This document shows, piece by piece, positions 14,628 through 22,745 of a stretch of 32,877 nucleotides of DNA. The first letter of the stretch is position 1. Every line of letters begins with the position of its first letter. The notes beneath the pieces were generated by a model. That model searched no databases, was not told the origin of the DNA, and saw only the letters and a list, made by a program, of their open reading frames with translations. Source of the stretch: Cyanobacteria bacterium GSL.Bin1 (GTDB taxonomy: Bacteria; Cyanobacteriota; Cyanobacteriia; Cyanobacteriales; Rubidibacteraceae); contig JAAANX010000025.1 in NCBI GenBank assembly GCA_009909085.1, positions 1-32,877 of the forward strand, read 5' to 3'. Position numbers and translations under genes: made by a program.

Positions 14628-17132
14628 ATGCAACTTTTCAACGCCATCTCACAATGGGTCCGATCTTCTTCCCCCTTCTCGAATCGGGTGAACTGGCCGC
14701 TTGTAGCCGCCAGTTTCTTAGCAACTGGCGCCGTAATTGGCACTAGACAACTCGGACAGTTGCAGGGGTGGGAGTTGGCTGCCTACGACTTTTTGGTTCG
14801 CTCTACTCCCGAAACTGCCCTCGATTCGCGCCTGTTAATTGTCGAGATCGATGAAGTAACCATTCAACAACAACAACAGTGGCCCCTGAGCGACCAAGTA
14901 ATTGCAGACGCGATCCAAATCTTGCAGCAGCATCAACCGCAGGCAATCGGACTGGATTTGTATCGAGACATTCCCCAACTGCCCGGTCGAGACGCCTTAC
15001 TCCAGGAACTGGCAGCAGACAATGTGGTAATGATCGAAACCTTAAAAGCTCCTGGAGCGACTTATATCCCTGCCCCTGCTAATGTTCCCGAAGCAAGAGT
15101 CGGCTTTAATGACATTATCATTGACCCCGACAATGTGGTGCGTCGGAACTTGATGTATGTGCAAATAGCCGGACAAGATTACCTCTCCTTTGCCCTCCGA
15201 CTGAGTTTGCAGTATTTAGACAAGCCGACAGTTGAGCTAAATTCCGACTTGATGACCATTAACAACACTGAATTTCCTGCCTTAGGAGCTAATGCTGGGG
15301 GGTATGTCCTAGAGACTGAAGAAACGGCAGGGTGGCAAGTGTTGCTGAACTATTCCAATCGTGACGTCGCCCGCCATCTCAGCTTCAATGACATTTTAGC
15401 CGGAAATTATAACCCCGCTTGGGTCAAAGGCAAGATCGTCTTGATTGGCACAACCGCCCCGAGTGGCAAGGATTTATTTCTGACCCCCTTTTCTGCAGAC
15501 GATCAAGAGAAAACTCTGATGCCGGGAGTAGTGGTTCACGCCCAGATGGTCAGCCAAATTTTGAGTACTGTCCTTGATGAGCAACCTCTGCGGTGGTACT
15601 GGGCAGACGGAGGAGAGATCCTTTGGATTTTGGGATGGTCTGCCGTGGGGGGAGCGCTTGCTTGGTCCAGCCGCTATCCCTTGATTTTCTTTGGGGTCGG
15701 GACGCTAATGCTGCTGGGCAATTACGGAATCAGCTGGCTGTTGTTTTGGCAAGGCGGATGGATTCCGCTGATTCCCAGCGCGATCGCGTTTTTAGTCTCA
15801 GGGACAATTGCTCTTGCCTACCGAGTTCTCTACTTCCGCTCCTACGATAGCTTGACGGGTCTTCTCAACCGCGCTACCTTGTCCAAGCAGTTGACTCAGA
15901 TTTCCCACAAACAGAGGGCTAAAAACCAACTTGCCTTGCTCTGTCTCAACTTAGACCGCTTTCAACTGATCAACGAGAGCTTTGGGCATCAGGTGGGAGA
16001 TCAACTGCTCTTGCTTGTCGCTCAACGCATTCGTCGCTGTCTTCAACGGGCAGATATCGTCGCTCGAATGGGTGGGGATGAATTTGCAGTACTTTTACGC
16101 TCTGTCTCTGATGCCGAGGAAGTGATTGAGGTTGCCAATTGTTTAAAACAAGAACTTCAAATTCCGGTCACGCTCAGTCAACATCAAATTCAAACCACCA
16201 TCAGTATCGGGGCTGTCCTATGCAATCCAGCCAATCCCCTAGACCCAGAATCCTTGATTCGTAATGTCCATACTGCGATGAATCGTGCGAGGGAGTCAGG
16301 CGTTGCTTGTGCGTTCTTCGTCGAAGACATGCACGACCAAGCAATTTATCGCTTAGAGTTAGAAGAAGATCTCCGTCATGGGATTCAAGCCGGTGAGTTT
16401 CAACTGTGTTACCAACCGATTATAGATCTTCAGAATAACGAAATTGCCGGTTTTGAAGCTTTAGTGCGATGGCACTCCCCCAAGCGGGGTTTGGTTTTTC
16501 CCGATCAGTTTATTCCCCTAGCCGAAGAAACCGGCTTGATTGCTCCCTTGGGAACATGGATTTTGAAAGAAGCCTGTCAGCACATGCAGGCTTGGCAACA
16601 GAGGTTTACCGATTTGCCATCGCTTTGGATCAGTGTTAATCTTTCAGGTCGGCAGTTTTTAGAAAAAAACTTCGTTGATTCTGTTCAAAGAATTTTGCAC
16701 GAGACTCAATTCAATCCCCGCCGTCTCAAGTTGGAAATTACTGAAAGTATAATCATGTACAATATCGAAGGCATTCTCAAGCAATTGCATGCTCTTAAAG
16801 CCCTCGGCATTCAAATCAGTATTGATGACTTTGGGACGGGTTATTCCTCGTTAAGTTATTTGCATCGTTTTCCTGTTGATACCTTGAAGATTGACCAATC
16901 ATTTGTTCATTGCATTGAAGAAAACTGGGACAATTCTGATATTACTCGCACTATTGTTGATTTAAGTCATAATTTAGGAATGAATGTGATCGCAGAAGGA
17001 ATCGAAACACCGTTTCATTTAGAGTTTCTCCGGGCAATTGGTTGTGAATACGGTCAAGGTTATTTCTTCTCTAAACCCATTGCCAGTCAGGATGTTGAAG
17101 ACTTTTTAAGGACACAAAGCAAAGTCAATTGA
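14628..17132 (+). CDS. CHASE2-GGDEF-EAL c-di-GMP turnover protein
   Basis: The 834-residue protein has an N-terminal membrane helix (about 25-40), a periplasmic CHASE2 domain (to about 310), three membrane helices (about 325-405), a GGDEF domain (about 410-565) and an EAL phosphodiesterase domain (about 575-834). GGDEF is canonical at 482-486, but the I-site arginine is replaced: QRAD stands where RxxD is expected. The EAL domain keeps the EAL triplet (610-612, GFEALVRW), the EITES helix and DDFGTGYSS (733-741), so it should hydrolyse c-di-GMP. The GGDEF may be active or may be a GTP sensor; net activity cannot be read from sequence. Paired with the preceding cyclase, it could set opposing inputs from two CHASE2 sensors. 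Its stop lies 12 bp from the stop of a convergent gene. Confidence 0.9.
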   Translation: MQLFNAISQWVRSSSPFSNRVNWPLVAASFLATGAVIGTRQLGQLQGWELAAYDFLVRSTPETALDSRLLIVEIDEVTIQQQQQWPLSDQVIADAIQILQQHQPQAIGLDLYRDIPQLPGRDALLQELAADNVVMIETLKAPGATYIPAPANVPEARVGFNDIIIDPDNVVRRNLMYVQIAGQDYLSFALRLSLQYLDKPTVELNSDLMTINNTEFPALGANAGGYVLETEETAGWQVLLNYSNRDVARHLSFNDILAGNYNPAWVKGKIVLIGTTAPSGKDLFLTPFSADDQEKTLMPGVVVHAQMVSQILSTVLDEQPLRWYWADGGEILWILGWSAVGGALAWSSRYPLIFFGVGTLMLLGNYGISWLLFWQGGWIPLIPSAIAFLVSGTIALAYRVLYFRSYDSLTGLLNRATLSKQLTQISHKQRAKNQLALLCLNLDRFQLINESFGHQVGDQLLLLVAQRIRRCLQRADIVARMGGDEFAVLLRSVSDAEEVIEVANCLKQELQIPVTLSQHQIQTTISIGAVLCNPANPLDPESLIRNVHTAMNRARESGVACAFFVEDMHDQAIYRLELEEDLRHGIQAGEFQLCYQPIIDLQNNEIAGFEALVRWHSPKRGLVFPDQFIPLAEETGLIAPLGTWILKEACQHMQAWQQRFTDLPSLWISVNLSGRQFLEKNFVDSVQRILHETQFNPRRLKLEITESIIMYNIEGILKQLHALKALGIQISIDDFGTGYSSLSYLHRFPVDTLKIDQSFVHCIEENWDNSDITRTIVDLSHNLGMNVIAEGIETPFHLEFLRAIGCEYGQGYFFSKPIASQDVEDFLRTQSKVN

Positions 17133-17144
17133 TCCAATAAACGG

Positions 17145-18854
17145 CTATTGTTGATCGCGCTTACTCTCCACACTTTTACCAATCCCTTGCAGAATGCCCC
17201 GTCCAATTAAACCAATCCCGCGACCAATCACTTGCGTCAATAAATAGACCACCGCTTGTCCCACGACCCCAAAAACGGCTCGAAACCGAGGCGCGATCGC
17301 GTCCCGAAATTCTAAAGCAATGGTCACCCCTAAACGGATGCCTTGCAACTGTTCTAAATCTTCTCTGCGAGGGGCATAAACCGATACGGTTTGGATGCGA
17401 TTGCCTCGTAAAACTAACAATTCATGACGACTCTCAAATATCGCTTTTGGTTCTTGGATATAGTAAGTTTGGCGATACTGCCAAGATAATTCGTTACGGA
17501 AGCGAGCGATTTCCCGAGAGGAGCGATATTGATTAGCATAGAGAGTATTTTTAACCCTTTCTTGCTCCCCAAACTGATTTAAAATCACTTGCATCACGGC
17601 ATTGGCAACGACCAGAATTAAATTATGGAGTAGCATTTCGGCGCGAGCTTGGGCTTCTGGAGATTCGGGGCGATAGGAAACCTGATCGATTTTTAAAGGT
17701 TCTTCGTAGAGTAAATATGCCAATAAAGCGGTCACAGCAGGGAGTTTATTCAACCTCATGCTTTCGACCAGTGGGGCTTCACGGATGACAAACTCCACAA
17801 TTGAACCCGCTGTCGCCGGGAATTGAGAAAGTTCGACATACTTGCTAATCCAACGGGTGAGGCAAGTTTGCCATAATTCTCGCAGCAGCAGCGATCGCCG
17901 CTCGGGTAAATCTTCTAAGGATAAGTGAACAAACTGTAATTGCGTCAGGATTTCCTGAAATTCCTGGACCACTAAATATAAAAGTTCTCGCTTTTTTTCC
18001 GGGCTGAGAATATCAATTTCTAGGGTGTAACCGCTATTATTAACAAGGCCCAATTGAATTTTCCCTAAAGTCGTTTGTAAGAGGGTTTCACTGAGAGACG
18101 TCGGTAGAGAGGTTAACAACGGGGGCAGTTCTGCTTCTGAATTGGAATTGTTTTCAATCGCTTCTGATTCCGCTTCTTCACTAACCACGACCACCTCTAC
18201 CGGTAACAGTTGTTGAACAATCCAGCGCGCTGTTTTTAATTCTCGCCGTAACCCACTCCAGAACAGCCAATCAAAATTTGATAGTTCGTCTTTTTCTAAA
18301 ATTGCTTCCACACGGGCGAGATTTCGTTCAATTTCGGCTAAACCTGTTTCTCTTTGTCGGGTCAGCCAACGGGGGGGCGTAATCGCTTGGGGAGGAGAAG
18401 CAGACGGGAGTTGACGTTGGGAGTCATTCACTTTCACTTTTCCTTGTTGCCAATACAGTTCCCCTCTCGCTACTTGTTGCAGGGCGTGGACTAATTCGTC
18501 GAGGGGAGTCCGTTTTCGGCTGTAGCCTTCAATCCCCAAACTCCGCAGCGATCGCAGCACAGAATTAGCCGTAACCGTGGTGAGAACAAATAAAGGTAAA
18601 TTGGGATAATTCTGTTTGAGTTCCTGACAAAACTGCACTCCCAGTCGGGTCTCTTCATCCGCCGTGAGATGAATATCTAAAACAAAGACATCCGGCAACG
18701 CATTGAAAGTGGTTAGTTGGTGACGGGCTTGTTCTAGGGTTTGAGCTTGGGCGATAATATGGGTGTCTTCTCGGGCATTGAGAACTTTGGTCAGTCCTTC
18801 TGAGAAGACGAGGTCAGCATCAAGCAGGAAGATTTGGATAGCGCGATCGCTCAC
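17145..18854 (-). CDS. Response-regulator receiver/DUF3685 (Ycf55-like) protein
   Basis: The 569-residue protein starts at GTG (18854); an AGGAG lies 14 bases upstream and no other in-frame start fits. Residues about 5-130 are a receiver domain: acidic residues D12 and D14, phospho-acceptor D60 in PDVFVLDIHL, and VLTTV before the SLGIEGYSRKRTP loop. The C-terminal half (about 260-540) matches DUF3685, related to Ycf55 of red-algal plastids and specific to cyanobacteria and algae. It has no DNA-binding domain of the usual kind. The C-terminus has hydrophobic and glycine-rich segments (VVYLLTQVIGRGIGLIGRGI). The function is not known. It is transcribed divergently from tsaE with a 52-bp gap, so the two promoters probably overlap. 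Confidence 0.75.
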   Translation of the reverse strand: MSDRAIQIFLLDADLVFSEGLTKVLNAREDTHIIAQAQTLEQARHQLTTFNALPDVFVLDIHLTADEETRLGVQFCQELKQNYPNLPLFVLTTVTANSVLRSLRSLGIEGYSRKRTPLDELVHALQQVARGELYWQQGKVKVNDSQRQLPSASPPQAITPPRWLTRQRETGLAEIERNLARVEAILEKDELSNFDWLFWSGLRRELKTARWIVQQLLPVEVVVVSEEAESEAIENNSNSEAELPPLLTSLPTSLSETLLQTTLGKIQLGLVNNSGYTLEIDILSPEKKRELLYLVVQEFQEILTQLQFVHLSLEDLPERRSLLLRELWQTCLTRWISKYVELSQFPATAGSIVEFVIREAPLVESMRLNKLPAVTALLAYLLYEEPLKIDQVSYRPESPEAQARAEMLLHNLILVVANAVMQVILNQFGEQERVKNTLYANQYRSSREIARFRNELSWQYRQTYYIQEPKAIFESRHELLVLRGNRIQTVSVYAPRREDLEQLQGIRLGVTIALEFRDAIAPRFRAVFGVVGQAVVYLLTQVIGRGIGLIGRGILQGIGKSVESKRDQQ

Positions 18855-18906
18855 AACAATGAAGTTAACTCCTAGCTAAGTCGCAGCAATTCTAACACAG
18901 GTATTT

Positions 18907-19350
18907 ATGAAGGAATCATCTTGGCACATTTCTCTGGCTGATACGAAGGCAACACAGGAATTAGGAAAACTCTTTGCAACTTTTCTTCCCGCTAATAGTG
19001 TGGTTTTGCTCTTTGGTGATTTAGGGGCAGGAAAAACGACATTTGTCCAAGGGTTAGGAGAAGGCTTAGGGATTACGACACCAATTGTTAGTCCCACCTT
19101 TACCCTAATTAATGAGTATCTAGAGGGAAGAATGCCGCTGTATCATCTGGATCTGTATCGGTTGGAAAATCAAAGCGCGATCGCGCAACTGTTTCCCGAA
19201 ACCTATTGGGAAGGTGAGGAAGTCACACCGGGAATTACAGCCATTGAATGGGCTGATCGACTCCCCTATTTCCCTCCCTCTTATCTGCAAGTGAAGTTGC
19301 TGAAGACGGAGACTTCTCGCCAAGCAATCATTGAAGTGATTCAGTCATAA
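18907..19350 (+). CDS. tsaE: TsaE, ATPase of tRNA t6A synthesis
   Basis: This 147-residue P-loop ATPase is the usual length for TsaE. The Walker A motif GDLGAGKTT is at 37-45, followed by the family motifs TPIVSPTFTLINEY, YHLDLYRL and EWADRLP. TsaE works with TsaB and TsaD in threonylcarbamoylation of A37 in ANN-decoding tRNAs, in the cytoplasm. It is convergent with the SRPBCC gene (30-bp gap) and divergent from the DUF3685 gene. Confidence 0.95.
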   Translation: MKESSWHISLADTKATQELGKLFATFLPANSVVLLFGDLGAGKTTFVQGLGEGLGITTPIVSPTFTLINEYLEGRMPLYHLDLYRLENQSAIAQLFPETYWEGEEVTPGITAIEWADRLPYFPPSYLQVKLLKTETSRQAIIEVIQS

Positions 19351-19380
19351 AAATTATCTTGCCAGATTGGGGTTATCGTT

Positions 19381-19830
19381 TCAATTCTGCGGAGTTTGTA
19401 CTTGATCAATATAATCGCGAAAGCGGTTTAAATCAGCTTTTAGGGTTGATTCTACCACTTGCCCTAAAAACAAATTATCCATAATTTGCCCGATCACCCC
19501 CGGAATCGAATACGCAACCGATAAGCGGACAATACTGCTGGTTCTGCGGTCATAAAACCGAACTGCCCCCTTATTCGGTAAGCCATCGACTGATTCCCAC
19601 TGAATAATTTGTTCGGGAACTAAATTGGTAATTCGAGATAACCAACTAAACTCCCAGCCCCCTGTGGCGAGTTTCCAACGGGACAAATCTGGATTATCAG
19701 CTAAAACTTCGACCGAATCGATCCATTTCATCCATCGCGGCATTTGTTCTAAATCTGACCATAAATCCCAGACCAGATCCATGGGGGCATTTACTTCGAT
19801 TTCGACACTATGTTCTAGCCAGTTAGCCAT
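19381..19830 (-). CDS. SRPBCC (START/Bet v1-like) family protein
   Basis: The 149-residue protein begins with the classic SRPBCC opening (MANWLEHSVEIEVNAPMDLVW) followed by WSDLEQMPRWMKWI and a mid-protein W..WESVDGLPNKGAVRFY. The fold is a small lipid- or ligand-binding cup; cyanobacterial members resemble polyketide cyclase/dehydrase-type proteins of COG5637. The ligand and pathway cannot be told from sequence. There is no signal peptide, so it is probably cytoplasmic. It is read divergently from purH across a 191-bp gap. Confidence 0.75.
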   Translation of the reverse strand: MANWLEHSVEIEVNAPMDLVWDLWSDLEQMPRWMKWIDSVEVLADNPDLSRWKLATGGWEFSWLSRITNLVPEQIIQWESVDGLPNKGAVRFYDRRTSSIVRLSVAYSIPGVIGQIMDNLFLGQVVESTLKADLNRFRDYIDQVQTPQN

Positions 19831-20021
19831 TAAATTGTACTCAGAAAATCAATCAGAGGAAAAAGGTTCCTCCCCATAGATTAGCAGTTATTTTAGCAAA
19901 ATCGAGGCGTTCCCAAGTGGCTAGGAATAAGAGACCGGTTGAGCAATTTAATGAGCGATTAGGTGGTTCTGTCGTTTTACCGATAAGATCAATTCGATTG
20001 TGATCAATAAGGAGAAAAACG

Positions 20022-21569
20022 TTGAAGCGGTTAGCCCTGATTAGCGTCTCAGATAAAACAGGCATTGTCGAATTTGCCCAGCAGTTAGTTTCGGAGTTTG
20101 ACTTTGAAATTATCAGTAGTGGCGGGACGGCCAAAACACTGATGCAAGCTGGCATTCCGGTGACCAAAGTTTCCGATTATACCGGCTCGCCGGAAATTTT
20201 AGGCGGACGGGTCAAGACCTTACATCCGCGCATTCATGGGGGGATTTTAGCCCGGCGCGATCGCGCTGACGATCAAGCGGATATGGAAGCGAATCATATT
20301 CGTCCTTTTGATTTGATTGTGGTCAACCTTTACCCCTTCGTCGCGACCATTAGCAAACCGGATGTTACGGTAGCCGATGCCATTGAAAATATTGATATTG
20401 GCGGACCCGCAATGTTACGAGCAGCCGCTAAAAACTATCAGCATTTGACGGTGATTTCCAATCCGAAGCGGTATCAGGCTTACCTGGAAGAACTCCGCAG
20501 CACTGGTGGACAACCCTCCCTTAGCTTCCGTCAAACCTGTGCTCTCGAAACCTTTACCCTCACTGCCGACTACGACCAAGCCATTAGTGCGTATTTAGCA
20601 GGGATTAATGAAGAAAAGGTTGCTCCGTTACCCCCACAGTTTAGCCTCATGGGAACGCAACGCCAAGCCCTCCGCTACGGGGAAAACCCCCATCAAAGTG
20701 CCACTTGGTATCAAACGGGTAATACTCCCACGGGTTGGGCGGGGGCAACCCAACTGCAAGGGAAAGAACTTAGCTATAACAACTTGGTGGATTTAGAAGC
20801 GGCGCGACGAATCATCAATGAGTTTACAGATCAACCCACGGCAGCGATTTTGAAACATACCAATCCTTGCGGTATCGCCTCTGCCGATGATTTGGTAACA
20901 GCTTATGAAAAGGCTTTTGCGGGGGACTCTGTCTCAGCATTTGGGGGAATTGTGGCGCTGAATCAACCCCTTGATGAAGCCACTGCAACCGCCATGACGA
21001 AAACCTTTTTGGAATGTGTGGTTGCACCCGGTTGTAACGAAGACGCAAAAGCTGCCTTAGCCAAGAAGTCCAATGTGCGGGTGTTAATTTTACCGGATCT
21101 GCAAGCGGGACCCAAGGAAATGGTCAAAGTCATTGCCGGGGGATTTTTAGTACAAACCGTGGATGACGAACCTGATCGTCCTGAAACATGGGAAGTGGCC
21201 ACCGAAAAACAACCAACCGCTGAACAATTGGCGGAAATGAAGTTTGCTTGGAAAGCCGCGAAGCACGTCAAGTCCAATGCAATTGTTGTCACGCGCGATC
21301 GCGCGACCATCGGCATTGGCGCGGGTCAAATGAACCGTGTTGGTGCAGTCGAAATTGCCCTCAAGCAAGCGGGAGAGAAAACACAGGGGGCAACCCTCGC
21401 CAGCGATGGCTTTTTTCCTTTTGATGATTCGGTTCGGACTGCGGCCAAAGCAGGAATTACCACAATTATTCAACCCGGCGGTTCTCGTCGCGATGAAGAT
21501 TCCATTAAAGCAGCCAATGAGTTAGGAATTGTAATGATTTTAACGGGCACTCGTCATTTCTTGCATTAA
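20022..21569 (+). CDS. purH: PurH, bifunctional AICAR formyltransferase/IMP cyclohydrolase
   Basis: The 515-residue protein performs the last two steps of purine synthesis: AICAR to FAICAR with 10-formyl-THF, then ring closure to IMP. The N-terminal cyclohydrolase domain (about 1-195) begins RLALISVSDKTGIVEFAQQL and has TLHPRIHGGILARRD. The C-terminal transformylase domain has ILKHTNPCGIA (K278, H279). The start is a TTG: AAGGAG lies 7 bases upstream, and the family N-terminus aligns exactly there. Length is normal. It stands alone, with a terminator-like hairpin just after the stop. Confidence 0.97.
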   Translation: MKRLALISVSDKTGIVEFAQQLVSEFDFEIISSGGTAKTLMQAGIPVTKVSDYTGSPEILGGRVKTLHPRIHGGILARRDRADDQADMEANHIRPFDLIVVNLYPFVATISKPDVTVADAIENIDIGGPAMLRAAAKNYQHLTVISNPKRYQAYLEELRSTGGQPSLSFRQTCALETFTLTADYDQAISAYLAGINEEKVAPLPPQFSLMGTQRQALRYGENPHQSATWYQTGNTPTGWAGATQLQGKELSYNNLVDLEAARRIINEFTDQPTAAILKHTNPCGIASADDLVTAYEKAFAGDSVSAFGGIVALNQPLDEATATAMTKTFLECVVAPGCNEDAKAALAKKSNVRVLILPDLQAGPKEMVKVIAGGFLVQTVDDEPDRPETWEVATEKQPTAEQLAEMKFAWKAAKHVKSNAIVVTRDRATIGIGAGQMNRVGAVEIALKQAGEKTQGATLASDGFFPFDDSVRTAAKAGITTIIQPGGSRRDEDSIKAANELGIVMILTGTRHFLH

Positions 21570-21579
21570 CCGTTGAATA

Positions 21580-21601
21580 GGGGCGAATGCGGGTTCGCTC
21601 C
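21580..21601 (+). terminator. Terminator-like hairpin after purH
   Basis: GGGGCGAA (21580-21587) pairs with TTCGCTCC (21594-21601) in an 8-bp stem with one G-T pair and a 6-base loop. A T-rich run (TTTAATTTTT) follows about 10 bases later. This is a plausible rho-independent terminator for purH, though the T-tract is further away than ideal. Confidence 0.45.
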
Positions 21602-21662
21602 TCATTGGAAATTTAATTTTTCGTGTTAGATTATTTGCGTTAAGACAAGGCTCAGAGAAAGG

Positions 21663-22247
21663 ATGTCGGAGATCAAGTTAATTGTTGGCTTAGGCAACCC
21701 CGGAGAGAAATATGATAAAACACGTCATAACATTGGGTTTGAAGTCGTTGACCGTTTAGCAGAAAATTGGCAACTCGACTGGCGAGAAAATAATCGTTTT
21801 AAAGGTGAGTATTGTGAAGGAGTTGCACCGCGTTTGGGTAAGATGCGCTTGTTAAAACCGAATACTTACATGAATCGTTCGGGACAAGCCGTGCGTGCAG
21901 TTTGCGATTGGTATAAATTTTCTCCGGAATCCATTCTCATCATTTATGATGATCTGGATTTGCCAGTGGGACGATTGCGTTTGCGATTATCTGGTTCAGC
22001 CGGTGGACACAATGGCATGAAATCTATTATTTCTCATTTAGGCACCGAACAGTTTCCACGATTGCGCATTGGCATTAAAAAAGCGGATGCGACCCCAAAA
22101 GAGACAATCAGTCATGTCCTAGGGAAGTTTTCCCCTGAAGAACAACCTTATATCAACGAAGCTTTAAAGATTGCGCCAGAAGTCATCGAAACCGCTTTGA
22201 CCGATGGTTTGGAAAAAGCGATGAGTCTTTATAATGCTCAAAAATAA
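21663..22247 (+). CDS. pth: Peptidyl-tRNA hydrolase
   Basis: The 194-residue enzyme cleaves peptidyl-tRNAs released by stalled ribosomes. It has the family signatures LIVGLGNPGEKYDKTRHNIG (with N12 and catalytic H22), KPNTYMNRSGQAV, IYDDLDLPVGRLRLR and GSAGGHNGMKSI. Length is standard. The ATG at 21663 has AGAAAGG directly before it. It is on the same strand as purH, 93 bp downstream, but a terminator-like hairpin lies between them. Confidence 0.97.
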   Translation: MSEIKLIVGLGNPGEKYDKTRHNIGFEVVDRLAENWQLDWRENNRFKGEYCEGVAPRLGKMRLLKPNTYMNRSGQAVRAVCDWYKFSPESILIIYDDLDLPVGRLRLRLSGSAGGHNGMKSIISHLGTEQFPRLRIGIKKADATPKETISHVLGKFSPEEQPYINEALKIAPEVIETALTDGLEKAMSLYNAQK

Positions 22248-22352
22248 TTCTTCTGTCAAAGGGAGTATCTATCCTAAAAGCAAAGTCCACCCGTATTGAT
22301 CAAATTAACTTGATCGCGCTCTGTATTTTTTAATCAATTAGCCAGTCAAAGA

Positions 22353-22379
22353 TTACGCCTTGCTCAACCGAAGGCGTAA
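22353..22379. terminator. Hairpin downstream of pth
   Basis: A perfect 9-bp stem, TTACGCCTT with AAGGCGTAA, encloses a 9-base loop about 105 bp after the pth stop. No T-tract follows on either strand, so it may be a dispersed repeat or an RNA end rather than a classic terminator. Confidence 0.3.
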
Positions 22380-22467
22380 GCAACGCGCATCAATATCATG
22401 ACAATCTCAGCTTAACTCCCTGTTTGAATCGGCATATCACTGAATCGAATGAGTGATTCATCGCAAT

Positions 22468-22497
22468 TTTAACTTCAACTGGAACTCACTTCAGCCT
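22468..22497 (+). promoter_or_regulatory. Candidate Pho box 1
   Basis: Three 8-base units with 3-base spacing: TTTAACTT, CTGGAACT and TTCAGCCT. Against the cyanobacterial PhoB/SphR consensus (Py-TTAA-Py-Py-T/A, three times) they match 8, 5 and 6 of 8. The position is about 250 bp upstream of a phosphatase-like gene. The match is by eye and could be chance. Confidence 0.25.
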
Positions 22498-22630
22498 TTT
22501 CTGAGATCAAAAGCGAGCAAATAGCTGAAAAGACAAGAAAAAATTCAATTAAGTAGTAAAAACCCTATTTTCTAAAAAATTGTAGGATTAGAGAAGTGTT
22601 TTTGACTGAATCTAGGAATTTCCTTTCCCG

Positions 22631-22660
22631 ATTAACCAAATCTTGTTTTTCTCTTAAAGC
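22631..22660 (+). promoter_or_regulatory. Candidate Pho box 2 overlapping a promoter
   Basis: ATTAACCA, CTTGTTTT and CTTAAAGC are spaced by 3 bases and match the Pho-box unit in 7, 6 and 5 of 8 positions. A promoter could overlap it: TTGTTT (22643-22648), 16 bases, then TATATT (22665-22670), about 75 bp before the ATG. This arrangement would suit phosphate-starvation control of the downstream gene. Confidence 0.3.
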
Positions 22661-22745
22661 TCGCTATATTTCGGCATAAAGTTCTATTAATTTAACTCCG
22701 TGAAAATAAGGTTGTTCCCAAACTAAGTATGCATTTATACTGACA

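Larger units (their letters stand above)
22248..22745. other. 498-bp intergenic region between pth and the phosphatase-like gene
   Basis: No convincing gene is seen. It contains three small inverted repeats: GATCAA/TTGATC (22298-22315), TTACGCCTT/AAGGCGTAA (22353-22361 with 22371-22379, a 9-bp perfect stem) and TGAATC/GATTCA (22441-22460). Two Pho-box-like arrays are listed separately. The long A/T-rich leader fits a regulated promoter for the downstream gene. Confidence 0.5.

Noticed and set aside
15593-15850. Alternative-frame ORFs inside the CHASE2 genes (for example 14879-15082 and 15593-15850)
   Set aside because: They sit within strongly coding frames with complete domains and have Arg/Ser/Pro-rich composition typical of frame shadows.
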